Numbered from the stretch's first letter, positions 1-10,943 are shown. The stretch: DNA of 61,628 nucleotides from an uncultured Bacillaceae bacterium (GCA_947497585.1 CANMHG010000014.1:1-61628); one strand, 5' to 3'. Numbers and translations are program-made. The notes: generated from the sequence alone by a model not told the origin.

Positions 1-73
<73 letters not shown>

Positions 74-80
74 GAAGAGA

Positions 81-110
81 AAGAACCAGCTGAGTGCTGG
101 TTCTTTTTTT
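81..110 (+). terminator. rRNA operon terminator
   Basis: A perfect 10-bp stem (AAGAACCAGC / GCTGGTTCTT) with a 5-base loop runs into a run of T. It closes the upstream rRNA operon. Confidence 0.93.
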
Positions 111-159
111 GTGTTTTTTATAAATGAGGTTATGTGAAGAATTAGGATTCTGTAGCTTT

Positions 160-662
160 ATTCGGACAGGTTGAGCGAGTAATCAGCATAACGAGTCCAA
201 ATCCAATGGTTATTCGGACAGGTTGAGCAAGTATTTCGTCAACGAGTCCGAATCCAGGGGTTATTCGGACAGGTTGAACAAGTTTTTTTGTTAACAAGTC
301 CGAATCCAAGGTTAATTCGGACAGGTTGGACAAGTTTTTTGTTAACAAGTCCGAATCCAAGAGTTATTCGGACAGGTTAAGCAAGAATTTCATCAACGAG
401 TCCGAATCAAAGAGTTATTCGGACAGGTTAAGCAAATATTTCATCAACTTGTCCGAATCAAAGAGTTATTCGTACAGGTTAAGCAAGAATTTCATCAACG
501 AGTCCGAATCAAAGAGTTATTCGTACAGGTTAAGCAAGTATTTCATCAACTTGTCCGAATCAAAGAGTTATTCGTACAGGTTGAGCAAGAATTTTATCAA
601 TGAGTCCGAATCCAAAGGTTATCCGGACAGGATGAGGAGCAACCAGCAATACGAGTCCGAAT
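160..662. repeat. Tandem array of ten ~51-bp units with inverted arms
   Basis: Ten head-to-tail units begin at 160, 212, 263, 315, 366, 417, 468, 519, 570 and 621. Eight are exactly 51 bp or nearly so, two are 52 bp. Each begins with ATTCGGAC (ATTCGTAC in units 7-9, ATCCGGAC in unit 10). Nearly all carry GTCCGAAT about 34 bases later, so every unit can form an 8-bp stem with a 26-base loop. The arm of one unit can also pair with the start of the next across a 9-base spacer. Central units 5-9 are nearly identical and the edge units are degenerate, as in an array kept uniform by internal exchange. Because 51 is 17 codons, frames stay open on both strands. I regard those ORFs as by-products. The rest of the stretch up to 841 shows no gene. 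Confidence 0.9.
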
Positions 663-841
663 CCTCAATACCCTCTAACAAAGAACCTTCTCTAACAGTA
701 TTCCCCCCACCCCTCCTCACATTATCCTACTAAAATAATTTCTTGTAATACCGTATTTAATCAACTCGTATACATAATAGAAACTCACTTTTTTAGTTTT
801 ATCTACAAATAAGAAGGGAATGTAGTATTGGGGGGATATGT

Positions 842-1537
842 ATGGAATTGTCGGGGATTTTTAATGATGAGTTTTATACGATGAGTATTCGCATATTTTT
901 AGCGGCAATTTTAAGTGGACTAGTAGGACTTGAACGAGAGATTAAACGGCATCCTGCAGGATTTCGAACACACTTACTTGTTGGAGTAGGTTCTTGTTTG
1001 ATGATGTTATTGTCTTTGTATGGGTTTGGTCCTTATCTAAATGAACATGATAACATTCGGTTTGATCCTGCTCGTATACCATCTTATGTCATCAGTGGCA
1101 TTGGTTTCTTAGGAGCTGGGACAATACTGGTAAAAGGTGCTACGATACGAGGATTAACGACCGCAGCATCTATTTGGGTAGTAGCAGGGTTAGGATTAAT
1201 TGTAGGGGTTGGGATGTTTGCTCCAGCTATATTAACGACAGCAGTAGTTTTACTTAGTTTAATTTTCTTAAATAAATTCGAATCTGTCGTATTAAATAGG
1301 TCAAAGGCACAATTTTTTCATATAGTAGTTAATAAGGATGACACCTCACTGTCGACAATTTTAAATGTATTTGACTCACATAAAGTAAAAATAATGAATG
1401 TATCTTTACGATATGGTAAAGGAAAGAACAATCGTACGATTCGTTATACGATTGAAGCTGATATAAAAAATCCGGAAGAAAAAATAAAAGTATTTGAAGA
1501 ATTATCAAGAATGGAGAGGATTGAAAAAATCTTTTAA
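842..1537 (+). CDS. MgtC/SapB family membrane protein
   Basis: A 231-residue protein. The N-terminal two thirds hold several hydrophobic segments with the family signature: GLVGLEREIKRHPAGFRTH near residues 26-44, then GIGFLGAGTIL and GLTTAASIWVVAGLGL. The C-terminal ~75 residues are soluble and basic, fitting the ACT-like cytoplasmic domain seen in longer members. MgtC relatives are linked to magnesium limitation and intracellular survival in pathogens; in bacilli the role is not settled. The start follows a GGGGGGAT ribosome site. It stands alone between the rRNA terminator with its repeat array and the ctsR operon. Confidence 0.87.
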   Translation: MELSGIFNDEFYTMSIRIFLAAILSGLVGLEREIKRHPAGFRTHLLVGVGSCLMMLLSLYGFGPYLNEHDNIRFDPARIPSYVISGIGFLGAGTILVKGATIRGLTTAASIWVVAGLGLIVGVGMFAPAILTTAVVLLSLIFLNKFESVVLNRSKAQFFHIVVNKDDTSLSTILNVFDSHKVKIMNVSLRYGKGKNNRTIRYTIEADIKNPEEKIKVFEELSRMERIEKIF

Positions 1538-1628
1538 AAAAGTGGGTTTAGACTCTATAAAAACTTGGCAAGGCTAACACTTGTAAGTGCTACAACTTGA
1601 TAATTTTTATGATTACCTATAAAATTAA

Positions 1629-1650
1629 AGTCAAATATAGTCAAAGTCAA
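1629..1650 (+). promoter_or_regulatory. CtsR operator with a third half-site
   Basis: Two direct heptads AGTCAAA (1629-1635, 1639-1645) are separated by TAT, matching the CtsR box (R)GTCAAA-NAN-(R)GTCAAA. A further GTCAA follows immediately at 1646-1650. The site lies just upstream of ctsR and overlaps the likely transcription start, as expected for autorepression. A weak SigA match (TTGATA at 1597, TATAAA at 1618, spacer 15) lies just before it. Confidence 0.8.
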
Positions 1651-1666
1651 GCGAGGTGGAAGATAG

Positions 1667-2128
1667 GTGAAAAATATTTCCGATATTATCGAGCAGTATT
1701 TAAAACAAGTTCTTGATAGAAGTGATCGGGATATTGTTGAGATAAAGCGCAGCGAAATCGCTCATCGATTTGAATGTGTGCCATCACAGATTAATTATGT
1801 AATAAATACTAGATTCACATTAGAGCGTGGTTATATTGTGGAAAGTAAACGTGGTGGTGGCGGATATATTCGAATCATGAAAGTACAATCTCATGATGAT
1901 GCACATCTTCTGAAACAATTAATAAATTTAATAGATAGGCGTATTTCACAAGCAAGTGCTGAAGATGTGATTGCCCGTTTGGTTGAAGAGGGTGTTCTCT
2001 CCGGGAGAGAAGCAAAAATCATGCTTAGTGTCATTGATCGATCTGTCTTATTTATTGAACTTCCATATAGAGATGAGTTAAGGGCAAGAATGATAAAGGC
2101 TATGCTGACTTCCTTAATGTACAAGTAA
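1667..2128 (+). CDS. ctsR: CtsR, repressor of class III heat-shock genes
   Basis: A 153-residue winged-helix repressor of clp genes. It binds heptad direct repeats such as the pair at 1629-1645 and loses DNA binding on heat shock, when McsB-ClpCP act on it. The tetraglycine loop preceded by arginine (R62, G63-66), the heat-sensing wing of the family, is visible. The C-terminal half is the helical dimerisation domain. The start is GTG at 1667, behind AGGTGGAAG. It is the first gene of ctsR-mcsA-mcsB-clpC. Confidence 0.96.
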   Translation: MKNISDIIEQYLKQVLDRSDRDIVEIKRSEIAHRFECVPSQINYVINTRFTLERGYIVESKRGGGGYIRIMKVQSHDDAHLLKQLINLIDRRISQASAEDVIARLVEEGVLSGREAKIMLSVIDRSVLFIELPYRDELRARMIKAMLTSLMYK

Positions 2129-2231
2129 TCATTCAATATTGATAAGTTGTTTCACATATAGTTGTAGTTTTTAAACATATATAAGCGTGATTTGATTTTC
2201 TAAAGTTTAGGTCTTGGAGAGGTGAGGAAGA

Positions 2232-2771
2232 GTGATTTGTCAGGAATGTAATAAGAGACCTGCGACCTTGCATTTTACAAAAATAGTGAATGGTGAAAAG
2301 ACAGAGGTTCATATTTGTGAACATTGTGCCCAGGAGAAAAGTGAGATGTTTATGTTTTCGGGAAATGGTTTTTCAATCAATAATTTGCTAGCAGGGTTAT
2401 TAAATATTGAACCTTCCATTAGCGAAACGAAACCATTTTTAAATAATGAAATTACTCAGTGTCCCCGTTGTAATATGACATTTCAACAGTTTGCTAAGGT
2501 AGGAAGATTTGGTTGCTCTGATTGTTACAAAGCCTTTAATAAGCATCTAACACCAATCTTAAAAAGGTTGCATAGTGGAAATACAGCACATATTGGAAAG
2601 ATTCCGAAGCGAGCTGGAGGAAAAATTCATATTCGTAAAGAGATTGAAGAGTTAAAACAAAGTCTTCAGGAACAAATTGTTAATGAGGAATTTGAACAAG
2701 CAGCACTACTTCGGGATCAAATTCGTGCCTTAGAAAAAAAGGTAAGTGAACATAGAGAGGGGGAAAGTTAA
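2232..2771 (+). CDS. mcsA: McsA, zinc-binding activator of McsB
   Basis: A 179-residue cofactor of the arginine kinase McsB. There are two pairs of CxxC motifs: C3/C6 with C29/C32 (CEHCAQ), and CPRC with CSDC near residues 77-100. The C-terminal ~35 residues form a UVR-type coiled coil (EEIEELKQ to RALEKK), typical of ClpC partners. The GTG start at 2232 is preceded by GAGGTGAGGAAG. It ends 3 bases before mcsB, so translation is probably coupled. Confidence 0.95.
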   Translation: MICQECNKRPATLHFTKIVNGEKTEVHICEHCAQEKSEMFMFSGNGFSINNLLAGLLNIEPSISETKPFLNNEITQCPRCNMTFQQFAKVGRFGCSDCYKAFNKHLTPILKRLHSGNTAHIGKIPKRAGGKIHIRKEIEELKQSLQEQIVNEEFEQAALLRDQIRALEKKVSEHREGES

Positions 2772-2774
2772 TCT

Positions 2775-3863
2775 ATGTCACTACAACGTTTTATTAATCA
2801 AGCTATTAGCTCTTGGATGAATCAGGAAGGTCCTGACTCAGATATTGTATTGAGTAGTCGAATTAGATTAGCTAGGAACTTTGAAGATATGCTTTTCCCA
2901 ACTCTATCCTCTAATGAAGAAGCTCAGTCGATTGTAAAGCTGTTTGAAGAAAGGTTTGAAAAGGAATCTTTTCAAGAAATTGGTGAGTTTGAGTTACTAA
3001 AAATGGATGAACTTCAGCCACTAGAGAAAAGAGTACTAGTGGAAAAGCATTTAATTAGTCCACACTTAGCAAAAGATGCTACATTTGGTGCCTGCCTTTT
3101 ATCTGAGAATGAAGAAATTAGTATTATGATTAATGAAGAAGACCATATTCGAATACAATGTCTGTACCCCGGATTTCAATTAAATGAAGCACTAAAGGTA
3201 GCTAGTGAACTGGATGATTGGATAGAGCAACATGTAGATTATGCATTTGATGAGCAAAAAGGCTATTTGACAACCTGCCCTACAAATGTTGGAACGGGAA
3301 TGCGTGCTTCAGTCATGATGCATCTTCCTGCTTTAATTCTAACAGACCAGATGAAGCGAATTATTCCTGCTATTAATCAACTTGGTTTGGTTGTGAGAGG
3401 GATATATGGTGAAGGTAGTGAAGCATTAGGGAATTTATTTCAAATTTCGAATCAAATGACCCTTGGAAAAACGGAAGAGGATATTGTAGAGGATCTAAAT
3501 AGTGTTGTTAGTCAGTTGATTTCACAAGAACGATCTGCCAGAGAAGCATTAGTTAAGACTTCAAACATACAATTAGAAGACAGAGTATATCGCTCCTATG
3601 GTGTTCTGGCTAATAGCCGTATTATTGAGTCGAAGGAAGCAGCAAAGTGCTTATCTGATGTCCGATTAGGAATTGATTTAGGAATTCTAAAGAACATTTC
3701 TAGAACAATTTTAAATGAATTAATGATATTAACACAACCTGGTTTTTTACAGTTATATTCAGGTGGTGCATTAAGAGCAAATGAAAGAGATATAAGAAGA
3801 GCAACATTAATTCGAGAACGATTAAAGCTTGAAGAAGAAAATACAAATGAGCTTGGAGGTTGA
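2775..3863 (+). CDS. mcsB: McsB, protein arginine kinase
   Basis: A 362-residue homologue of guanido kinases that phosphorylates arginines on proteins such as CtsR and marks them for ClpCP. Visible motifs are SSRIRLARN near residue 27, the [10 protein letters not shown] loop, the [18 protein letters not shown] active-site segment and, near the C-terminus, RDIRRA, the allosteric phospho-arginine pocket. Length is as usual for the family. It overlaps nothing, and clpC starts 6 bases after its stop. Confidence 0.96.
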   Translation: MSLQRFINQAISSWMNQEGPDSDIVLSSRIRLARNFEDMLFPTLSSNEEAQSIVKLFEERFEKESFQEIGEFELLKMDELQPLEKRVLVEKHLISPHLAKDATFGACLLSENEEISIMINEEDHIRIQCLYPGFQLNEALKVASELDDWIEQHVDYAFDEQKGYLTTCPTNVGTGMRASVMMHLPALILTDQMKRIIPAINQLGLVVRGIYGEGSEALGNLFQISNQMTLGKTEEDIVEDLNSVVSQLISQERSAREALVKTSNIQLEDRVYRSYGVLANSRIIESKEAAKCLSDVRLGIDLGILKNISRTILNELMILTQPGFLQLYSGGALRANERDIRRATLIRERLKLEEENTNELGG

Positions 3864-3869
3864 TGATCG

Positions 3870-6305
3870 ATGATGTTTGGAAGATTTACTGAGCGAGCAC
3901 AAAAAGTATTAGCACTAGCGCAAGAAGAAGCGGTGCGTTTAGGACATAACAATATCGGTACAGAACATATTTTATTAGGTTTAATTCGCGAGGGCGAAGG
4001 GATTGCAGCAAAGGCATTAGTTGCTTTAGGATTAGGTCCTGAAAAAATTCAAAAAGAGGTAGAGGGACTTATCGGACGTGGTCAAGATGCGTCACAAACA
4101 ATCCACTATACACCTAGAGCTAAAAAAGTTATTGAACTTTCTATGGATGAAGCTAGAAAGCTTGGTCACTCATATGTCGGTACGGAACATATTCTACTTG
4201 GATTAATTCGTGAAGGTGAGGGAGTGGCTGCAAGAGTATTAAATAATCTTGGTGTTAGCTTAAACAAAGCTAGACAACAGGTTCTACAACTATTAGGTAG
4301 CAATGAGTCTTCTTCAGGGCATCAAGGAGGAGGAGCAGCTAATGCAAATACTCCGACACTTGATAGTTTAGCAAGAGACTTAACTGCTATTGCAAGAGAA
4401 GGTAGTCTTGACCCAGTTATTGGTCGAAGCAAAGAAATACAGCGTGTAATTGAAGTCCTGAGCCGTCGTACAAAAAATAACCCTGTTCTTATTGGTGAGC
4501 CAGGTGTAGGTAAAACAGCAATTGCTGAAGGATTAGCTCAGCAAATTATTAATAATGAGGTACCTGAAACCCTAAGAGATAAGCGTGTAATGACATTAGA
4601 TATGGGAACAGTTGTAGCTGGAACAAAATATCGTGGTGAATTCGAAGATCGTTTAAAAAAGGTAATGGATGAAATTCGCCAAGCAGGAAATATTATTTTA
4701 TTCATTGATGAGCTTCATACATTAATTGGCGCTGGTGGAGCAGAAGGTGCCATCGATGCCTCAAATATTTTAAAGCCGTCTCTAGCACGTGGGGAATTGC
4801 AATGTATTGGAGCAACTACACTAGATGAGTACCGAAAGTACATTGAGAAAGATGCAGCATTAGAAAGAAGGTTCCAACCTATACAAGTAGATGAGCCTAC
4901 TATTGATGAGTCCATTCAAATATTACAAGGCCTAAGAGATCGCTATGAAGCCCATCACCGTGTTTCAATTACTGATGAATCTATTGTTCAAGCTGTAAAA
5001 CTATCTGACCGCTATATCTCAGATAGATTTTTACCAGACAAAGCAATTGATTTAATTGATGAAGCTGGTTCGAAAGTTCGTTTACGATCATATACCGCTC
5101 CACCTAACTTAAAAGAGCTTGAGCAAAAGCTAGAAGGTGTTAGGAAGGAAAAAGACGCGGCTGTGCAAAGTCAGGAATTTGAAAAAGCAGCATCCTTACG
5201 TGATAGTGAACAACGCTTGCGAGAAAAGCTTGAAGAAACGAAGAAAAGCTGGAAAGAAAAACAAGGACAAGAGAACTCTGAAGTTACAGTGGATGATATT
5301 GCAACAGTTGTTGCGAACTGGACTGGTATTCCTGTAGCTAAGCTAGCTCAAACAGAAACTGAAAAGCTATTGAACATGGAAGAGATTCTTCACTCACGTG
5401 TAATAGGACAGGAAGAAGCTGTTAAAGCAGTTGCTAAAGCAGTTAGACGTTCGAGAGCAGGCTTAAAGGATCCAAAACGCCCAACAGGTTCATTTATTTT
5501 CTTAGGACCTACTGGTGTGGGTAAGACGGAGTTAGCAAGAGCTTTAGCTGAATCAATATTCGGTGATGAGGATGCAATGATCCGTATTGATATGTCAGAG
5601 TATATGGAAAAGCATTCGACTTCAAGATTAGTAGGTTCACCTCCAGGATATGTAGGGTATGAGGAAGGCGGACAACTAACAGAGAAGGTACGTCGTAAAC
5701 CTTATTCTGTCGTTCTTTTAGATGAAATTGAGAAAGCACATCCAGACGTATTCAATATTTTATTACAGGTTTTAGAGGATGGGCGCTTAACAGATTCGAA
5801 AGGTCGATTAGTCGATTTCCGTAATACTATTGTGATTATGACATCTAACGTAGGTGCTAGTACCTTAAAGAGAAACAAGTATGTTGGATTTAATCTACAA
5901 GATGAAACACAAGATTATAAGGACATGAAGAGCAAGGTCATGGAGGAGCTTAAAAAATCCTTCCGTCCAGAATTCTTAAATCGTATTGATGAAATAATTG
6001 TCTTCCATGCTTTAGAGAAAAAGCATTTGAAAGACATTGTTACATTAATGTCTGATCAATTGACAAAACGATTGGTTGAACAGGAAATTAAATTAGAACT
6101 AACAGATGCTGCGAAAGATAAAATTGTGGAAGAAGGCCACGATTTAGAATATGGAGCAAGGCCTTTACGTAGAGCAATCCAAAAACAAGTCGAAGACCGT
6201 CTTTCTGAGGAATTATTACGAGGAACGATCGAAAAGGGTCAAAGTATTGTCTTAGACATTGAAAATGGTGAATTTGTCGTTAGGTCTGCTGAAAAGGTAA
6301 AATAA
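3870..6305 (+). CDS. clpC: ClpC, AAA+ unfoldase of the ClpCP protease
   Basis: An 811-residue HSP100 protein. Two Clp_N repeats occupy about residues 1-145. The first Walker A (GEPGVGKT) is at 209-216, a UVR-like middle domain at about 415-455, and the second Walker A (GPTGVGKT) at 546-553. A KYVGF loop near 668 is the ClpP-docking tripeptide region. With McsA/McsB it degrades CtsR and arginine-phosphorylated proteins; with MecA it handles competence factors. A double ATG (3870 and 3873) opens the gene; I use the first, as in related proteins. The operon ends at a terminator at 6319. Confidence 0.97.
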   Translation: MMFGRFTERAQKVLALAQEEAVRLGHNNIGTEHILLGLIREGEGIAAKALVALGLGPEKIQKEVEGLIGRGQDASQTIHYTPRAKKVIELSMDEARKLGHSYVGTEHILLGLIREGEGVAARVLNNLGVSLNKARQQVLQLLGSNESSSGHQGGGAANANTPTLDSLARDLTAIAREGSLDPVIGRSKEIQRVIEVLSRRTKNNPVLIGEPGVGKTAIAEGLAQQIINNEVPETLRDKRVMTLDMGTVVAGTKYRGEFEDRLKKVMDEIRQAGNIILFIDELHTLIGAGGAEGAIDASNILKPSLARGELQCIGATTLDEYRKYIEKDAALERRFQPIQVDEPTIDESIQILQGLRDRYEAHHRVSITDESIVQAVKLSDRYISDRFLPDKAIDLIDEAGSKVRLRSYTAPPNLKELEQKLEGVRKEKDAAVQSQEFEKAASLRDSEQRLREKLEETKKSWKEKQGQENSEVTVDDIATVVANWTGIPVAKLAQTETEKLLNMEEILHSRVIGQEEAVKAVAKAVRRSRAGLKDPKRPTGSFIFLGPTGVGKTELARALAESIFGDEDAMIRIDMSEYMEKHSTSRLVGSPPGYVGYEEGGQLTEKVRRKPYSVVLLDEIEKAHPDVFNILLQVLEDGRLTDSKGRLVDFRNTIVIMTSNVGASTLKRNKYVGFNLQDETQDYKDMKSKVMEELKKSFRPEFLNRIDEIIVFHALEKKHLKDIVTLMSDQLTKRLVEQEIKLELTDAAKDKIVEEGHDLEYGARPLRRAIQKQVEDRLSEELLRGTIEKGQSIVLDIENGEFVVRSAEKVK

Positions 6306-6318
6306 GAACTAACTACCT

Positions 6319-6371
6319 GCTGAGGTATACAATTCAAAACTATATTTTTGATGTATATCTCGGCTTTTTTT
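6319..6371 (+). terminator. Terminator after clpC
   Basis: A 12-bp stem with two or three G-T pairs (GCTGAGGTATAC / GTATATCTCGGC) is followed by seven T. It separates the ctsR operon from radA. Confidence 0.8.
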
Positions 6372-6454
6372 ATAAGGTTTGATAGGATTCCTTACAAATA
6401 GTAACATAATTTAACATTTGCAAAGGTATTTTAATAAGAGAGGGTATCTAAATC

Positions 6455-7825
6455 ATGGCAAAGAAAAAAACAAAGTTTATCTGTCAATCATGTGGATATG
6501 AATCACCAAAATGGATGGGGAAGTGCCCAGGATGTGAAGCATGGAATACATTTGTTGAAGAAATCGAAGCAAAGCCCTCAAGAAGAGGTGCGTTTGTCCA
6601 CAGCAATTCCTCAATCGTTACCAAACCTTCACCTATCTCTTCAATTGAAACAAGTAGCGAGCCCCGTATGTACACTTCAATTTCTGAATTTAATCGTGTT
6701 CTTGGAGGCGGGATTGTAAGAGGTTCTCTCGTATTAATAGGCGGTGATCCAGGGATTGGGAAGTCGACATTATTGTTACAAGTTTCTTCACAGCTTGCGA
6801 GTAAAGAAAAAGTATTATATATCTCAGGTGAAGAATCAGTTAAACAGACAAAACTACGCTCAGACCGTCTAGGTGTTATTTCTGACCAATTGTTCGTTTT
6901 GGCTGAAACGGACTTAGAATATATTTCCCAGGCTATCGAACAAACAAACCCCGGATTTGTAGTCGTAGACTCAATTCAAACAGTCTATCATTCAGATGTT
7001 ACCTCTGCACCTGGAAGTGTTTCGCAAGTAAGAGAATGTACTTCTGAATTGATGAAAATTGCAAAAACAAAAGGGATTGCGATTTTTATTGTAGGTCATG
7101 TTACTAAAGAGGGATCCATTGCAGGTCCAAGATTATTAGAACACATGGTTGATACCGTTTTATACTTCGAAGGAGAGAGACACCATACATACCGTATTTT
7201 GAGAGCAGTAAAAAACCGATTTGGATCTACAAATGAAATGGGCATTTTTGAAATGAAGGAATCGGGATTAGAAGAAGTAGCTAATCCGTCAGAAATTTTC
7301 TTAGAAGAAAGGTCAAAGGGAGCAGCAGGGTCAACTGTTGTGGCTTCAATGGAGGGAACACGGCCGGTATTAGTAGAAATTCAAGCATTAATATCTCCAA
7401 CTAGCTTTGGAAATCCTAGACGTATGGCAACCGGCATAGACCATAACCGAGTATCCTTATTAATGGCTGTTTTAGAAAAGAGAGTTGGTCTTCTCTTACA
7501 AAATCAAGATGCGTATTTGAAGGTAGCAGGAGGAGTAAAGCTTGATGAACCTGCAATTGATCTAGCAGTCGCTATCAGTATTGCTTCTAGCTTCCGTGAT
7601 CAACCACCAAAACCGACTGATGTGTTCATTGGAGAGGTCGGTCTAACAGGAGAAGTAAGACGAGTAGCAAGGATTGAACAAAGGGTACAAGAGGCTGCTA
7701 AACTTGGTTTTGAACGAGTAATAATTCCAGAGCGTAATTTAGGAGGGTGGACAGTACCAAAAGGAGTAGAGGTTGTTGGAGTATCTAGTGTGAGGGAGGC
7801 TCTAAAATACACGTTAGGGGGATAA
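6455..7825 (+). CDS. radA: RadA (Sms), DNA branch-migration ATPase
   Basis: A 456-residue protein with the canonical layout. The N-terminal zinc finger has C10, C13, C24 and C27. A RecA-like ATPase follows with Walker [11 protein letters not shown] at 96-105 and the RadA-specific KNRFGS motif at 253-258. The C-terminal half is a Lon-like domain. It promotes branch migration in recombination and transformation. It lies 3 bases upstream of disA; the pairing is conserved in bacilli and fits a shared role in monitoring DNA intermediates. Confidence 0.96.
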   Translation: MAKKKTKFICQSCGYESPKWMGKCPGCEAWNTFVEEIEAKPSRRGAFVHSNSSIVTKPSPISSIETSSEPRMYTSISEFNRVLGGGIVRGSLVLIGGDPGIGKSTLLLQVSSQLASKEKVLYISGEESVKQTKLRSDRLGVISDQLFVLAETDLEYISQAIEQTNPGFVVVDSIQTVYHSDVTSAPGSVSQVRECTSELMKIAKTKGIAIFIVGHVTKEGSIAGPRLLEHMVDTVLYFEGERHHTYRILRAVKNRFGSTNEMGIFEMKESGLEEVANPSEIFLEERSKGAAGSTVVASMEGTRPVLVEIQALISPTSFGNPRRMATGIDHNRVSLLMAVLEKRVGLLLQNQDAYLKVAGGVKLDEPAIDLAVAISIASSFRDQPPKPTDVFIGEVGLTGEVRRVARIEQRVQEAAKLGFERVIIPERNLGGWTVPKGVEVVGVSSVREALKYTLGG

Positions 7826-7828
7826 TAA

Positions 7829-8902
7829 ATGATTGAACAACATCAAAACGATAAGAGTTTAAATCATATTCTGCGGTTTATTGCTCCGGGCACACCTATA
7901 CGGGAAGGAATTGATAATGTACTTCGTGCCAAAACAGGTGGTTTAATTGTTGTTGGGTATAATGAAATAGTAAAAGACGTTGTAGATGGGGGGTTCCAGA
8001 TAAATAGCCCTTTTTCACCAGCTTATTTATATGAACTTGCCAAAATGGACGGAGCAATCATTTTAAACGAATCTGGAAGCAAGATCTTATATGCAAATGC
8101 ACAGCTTGTTCCAAATACAAATACACTGTCGACCGAAACAGGGATGCGTCATCGAACAGCGGAGCGGGTTGCAAGGCAGACCGGCGCACTTGTTGTCGCT
8201 ATTTCACAACGTAGAAACGTTATTACTCTCTATCAAGGAGAATTCCGTTATGCACTAAAGGATATTGGGGTTATCTTAACAAAAGCAAACCAAGCTATAC
8301 AAACATTAGAAAAATATAAAACTGTGCTTGACCAAGCGATCACAGATCTTGGTGCACTCGAGTTTGAAGAGCTGGTAACTCATGCTGAGGTATTACAGGT
8401 TCTTCACCGGATTGAAATGGTACTTCGTATCAAAAGTGAGATTCTTTGTTACATTAACGAATTAGGAACAGAGGGAAGACTACTTCGCTTGCAAATGACA
8501 GAGCTTCTAGTGAATGTAGAAAAAGAAGCGGCTCTAGTCATAAAGGATTATATGAAGGATCGAGCTAGTGAGCCTTATGAAATATTAGATAAACTCCAAG
8601 AGTTATCAAATGAGGAATTACTAGATGATACAATTATCTTGAAATTATTAGGCTATTCAGTTGCAACAGACCCGGATGAAGTAATTGCTACCAGGGGATA
8701 TCGTATTCTAAATAAAATCCCTAGACTACCTCCACTTATCATAGAAAATCTAGTATCAACCTTTCAAAATATGAAACAAATTATGCAATCATCCGTAGAA
8801 CAGTTAGACGAGGTTGAAGGGATAGGAGAGGTACGCGCAAGAAAGATCAAAGAGGGGTTAAAAAGAATCAGAGAGCAGTTATTTATTGATAGACAAATAT
8901 GA
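7829..8902 (+). CDS. disA: DisA, DNA-integrity-scanning diadenylate cyclase
   Basis: A 357-residue enzyme that makes c-di-AMP from two ATP and pauses at branched DNA. The DAC active-site motifs are D74-G75-A76 and R107-H108-R109. A helical linker follows, and the C-terminus has a helix-hairpin-helix DNA-binding domain ([17 protein letters not shown]). The gene is coupled to radA, whose product restrains DisA in B. subtilis. About 200 bases without a gene follow before yacL. Confidence 0.96.
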   Translation: MIEQHQNDKSLNHILRFIAPGTPIREGIDNVLRAKTGGLIVVGYNEIVKDVVDGGFQINSPFSPAYLYELAKMDGAIILNESGSKILYANAQLVPNTNTLSTETGMRHRTAERVARQTGALVVAISQRRNVITLYQGEFRYALKDIGVILTKANQAIQTLEKYKTVLDQAITDLGALEFEELVTHAEVLQVLHRIEMVLRIKSEILCYINELGTEGRLLRLQMTELLVNVEKEAALVIKDYMKDRASEPYEILDKLQELSNEELLDDTIILKLLGYSVATDPDEVIATRGYRILNKIPRLPPLIIENLVSTFQNMKQIMQSSVEQLDEVEGIGEVRARKIKEGLKRIREQLFIDRQI

Positions 8903-8903
8903 A

Positions 8904-8932
8904 TTGATAATACAAATTATCTATGATAAAAT
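8904..8932 (+). promoter_or_regulatory. Candidate SigA promoter before yacL
   Basis: TTGATA (8904-8909) and TAAAAT (8927-8932) are spaced by 17 bases, starting just after the disA stop. The long AT-rich leader to 9100 has no other feature I can name. Confidence 0.45.
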
Positions 8933-9100
8933 GAGTCCTTTTGTTAAATTGACACTAAAATTCGTAGATGATACTCTAATGGTGATATATTTATATTTTT
9001 TTTATTTTATATGAATCTTTCCAAAGACAATTAAAAAAACTATAGGATACAGGTTTCAATAATTTTAAAGTGTTAATAATGATAAGGAGGAGGTGAAGGA

Positions 9101-10195
9101 ATGTTAAAACGTATTGTACAGCTATTTTTTCTTATTATAGGAGGAATGCTCGGGATTTTCTTTATACCTGAACTATTTGAGCTGTTAAATGTCGGTGATA
9201 TTCCGTATTTAGATAAACCATATACACTTGCCATTTTAGGTGCTATTATTTTATTCATTACTACATTTTGGTTAGTCGATTATATTGTTGGTTTAATCAG
9301 ATGGCTTGAAGAAACGTTAGTGAAAGCACCTGTAACCGATGTTTTATTTGGGAGCTTAGGTATTATTTTCGGATTAATCGTTGCTTTTTTAATTGTTATT
9401 CCTTTAAAGTCCATTCAATTTACAGTTGTAAATACAGTAGTCCCTATTTTTATAACCCTACTTCTAGGTTACCTAGGTTTCCAAGTTGGTTTTAAAAAGA
9501 GAGACGAACTAGTTAATCTATTTACAAGCTCTAATAAAAGCGGTAAGAAAAAGGGTCTAGAAGATGATGAAGTAGATCCATCAGCAAAGAAGCTTAAGAT
9601 TCTAGATACAAGTGTAATTATCGATGGAAGAATTGCGGACATTTGTCAAACTGGATTCTTAGAAGGGGTTATTGTTATCCCTAGATTTGTCCTTGAAGAA
9701 TTGCAACATATAGCAGACTCTTCAGATGTACTTAAACGAAATCGCGGAAGAAGAGGGCTAGATATTTTAAATCGTATCCAGAAGGAGTTATCAATCAAAG
9801 TTGAGATTTATGAAGGAGACTTTGATGAAATTGCTGAGGTGGATAGTAAGCTTGTAAAGCTAGCACAGTTAACAATGGGTGTAGTAGTTACCAATGATTT
9901 TAACTTAAATAAGGTATGTGAATTGCAGAATGTTGCTGTGTTAAATATAAATGATTTAGCAAATGCGGTTAAACCAGTTGTCTTACCTGGTGAAGAATTA
10001 AATGTACAAGTAATTAAGGACGGTAAGGAATATAATCAAGGAGTTGCCTATCTCGATGATGGCACGATGATTGTTGTCGAGGAAGGTAGGGATTATATAG
10101 GTAAAAAGATTGATGTATTGGTAACAAGTGTACTTCAAACATCAGCAGGAAGAATGATTTTTGCGAAACCAAAGCTACTAGAAAAGGCATTATAA
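9101..10195 (+). CDS. yacL: YacL, membrane-anchored PIN/TRAM-domain protein
   Basis: A 364-residue protein with about four transmembrane helices in residues 1-140. A charged linker ([13 protein letters not shown]) precedes a PIN-type nuclease domain starting with [15 protein letters not shown] near residue 165, with further acidic residues in [11 protein letters not shown]-terminal TRAM domain follows. The product is probably a membrane-bound RNA-processing or toxin-like PIN nuclease, but the substrate is unknown. The position between disA and ispD is standard for bacilli. Confidence 0.9.
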   Translation: MLKRIVQLFFLIIGGMLGIFFIPELFELLNVGDIPYLDKPYTLAILGAIILFITTFWLVDYIVGLIRWLEETLVKAPVTDVLFGSLGIIFGLIVAFLIVIPLKSIQFTVVNTVVPIFITLLLGYLGFQVGFKKRDELVNLFTSSNKSGKKKGLEDDEVDPSAKKLKILDTSVIIDGRIADICQTGFLEGVIVIPRFVLEELQHIADSSDVLKRNRGRRGLDILNRIQKELSIKVEIYEGDFDEIAEVDSKLVKLAQLTMGVVVTNDFNLNKVCELQNVAVLNINDLANAVKPVVLPGEELNVQVIKDGKEYNQGVAYLDDGTMIVVEEGRDYIGKKIDVLVTSVLQTSAGRMIFAKPKLLEKAL

Positions 10196-10234
10196 TGAGT
10201 CTTAGTTGTTTCAATGAATAGGGGCAAAGGAAAT

Positions 10235-10924
10235 ATGAAGTATCAAGTGGTTGTACCTGCAGCGGGGCAAGGAAAGAGAATGCAGGCCGGAAAAAACAAA
10301 CAATTTATTGAATTAGTTGGTAAGCCAGTTATTATCCATACATTAATGGTTTTCGAACAAGATGAAGATTGTGCTGGTGTTATTTTAGTAGTCAACGAAA
10401 ACGAGCGAGTTGTATTTGAAGAACTATTAGTGAAACACTCTATTCATAAAGTATCGTCAATTGTTTCAGGCGGCTTAGAGCGCCAACATAGTGTATACAA
10501 TGGATTACTAGAAGTAGATGGGGTAGAAATTGTTCTTGTTCACGATGGTGCGAGACCTTTTGTAAAACAAAAACTCCTAACAAAATTAGTAGGTACAGCT
10601 TCTGAATCAGGTTCAGCTATTGCTGCAGTTCCTGTTAAGGATACGATTAAAAAAGCCACTAGTGTTAATAAAGTTGTAGAAACGGTTGAGCGATCAAGCT
10701 TGTGGGCTGTCCAAACCCCACAGGCTTTTCGTGTTTCAATATTGAGACAAGCTCATGAAAAGGCAATGAATGATGACTTCCTTGGAACAGATGAAGCGAG
10801 TCTAGTTGAGAGGTTGGACCATGAAGTTATTATTGTAGAAAGTGACTATCAAAATATAAAACTAACCACTCCTGAGGATCTCATTTTTGCAGAAGCAATT
10901 CTACAAAAGTGGACAGGCATTTAG
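10235..10924 (+). CDS. ispD: IspD, MEP cytidylyltransferase
   Basis: A 229-residue enzyme of the non-mevalonate isoprenoid pathway; it joins CTP and 2-C-methyl-D-erythritol 4-phosphate. The nucleotide-binding start VVPAAGQGKRM, the VLVHDGARPFV segment and the TPQAF motif are all present. I chose ATG 10235 over the in-frame ATG at 10214 because AAAGGA sits at the right distance and the protein then begins directly before the first strand, as in relatives. It forms a pair with ispF. Confidence 0.94.
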   Translation: MKYQVVVPAAGQGKRMQAGKNKQFIELVGKPVIIHTLMVFEQDEDCAGVILVVNENERVVFEELLVKHSIHKVSSIVSGGLERQHSVYNGLLEVDGVEIVLVHDGARPFVKQKLLTKLVGTASESGSAIAAVPVKDTIKKATSVNKVVETVERSSLWAVQTPQAFRVSILRQAHEKAMNDDFLGTDEASLVERLDHEVIIVESDYQNIKLTTPEDLIFAEAILQKWTGI

Positions 10925-10943
10925 GGTAAAGGGGGATACATAA

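Noticed and set aside
160..662. CRISPR array
   Set aside because: Units adjoin each other with no unique spacers of regular size, and no cas gene lies nearby.
326..733. ORF of 135 residues with a 17-residue repeat (SESKSYSDRLSKNFINE type)
   Set aside because: It is the translation of the 51-bp array (17 codons per unit). The opposite strand is open as well, there is no ribosome site, and the N- and C-ends run into unrelated sequence.
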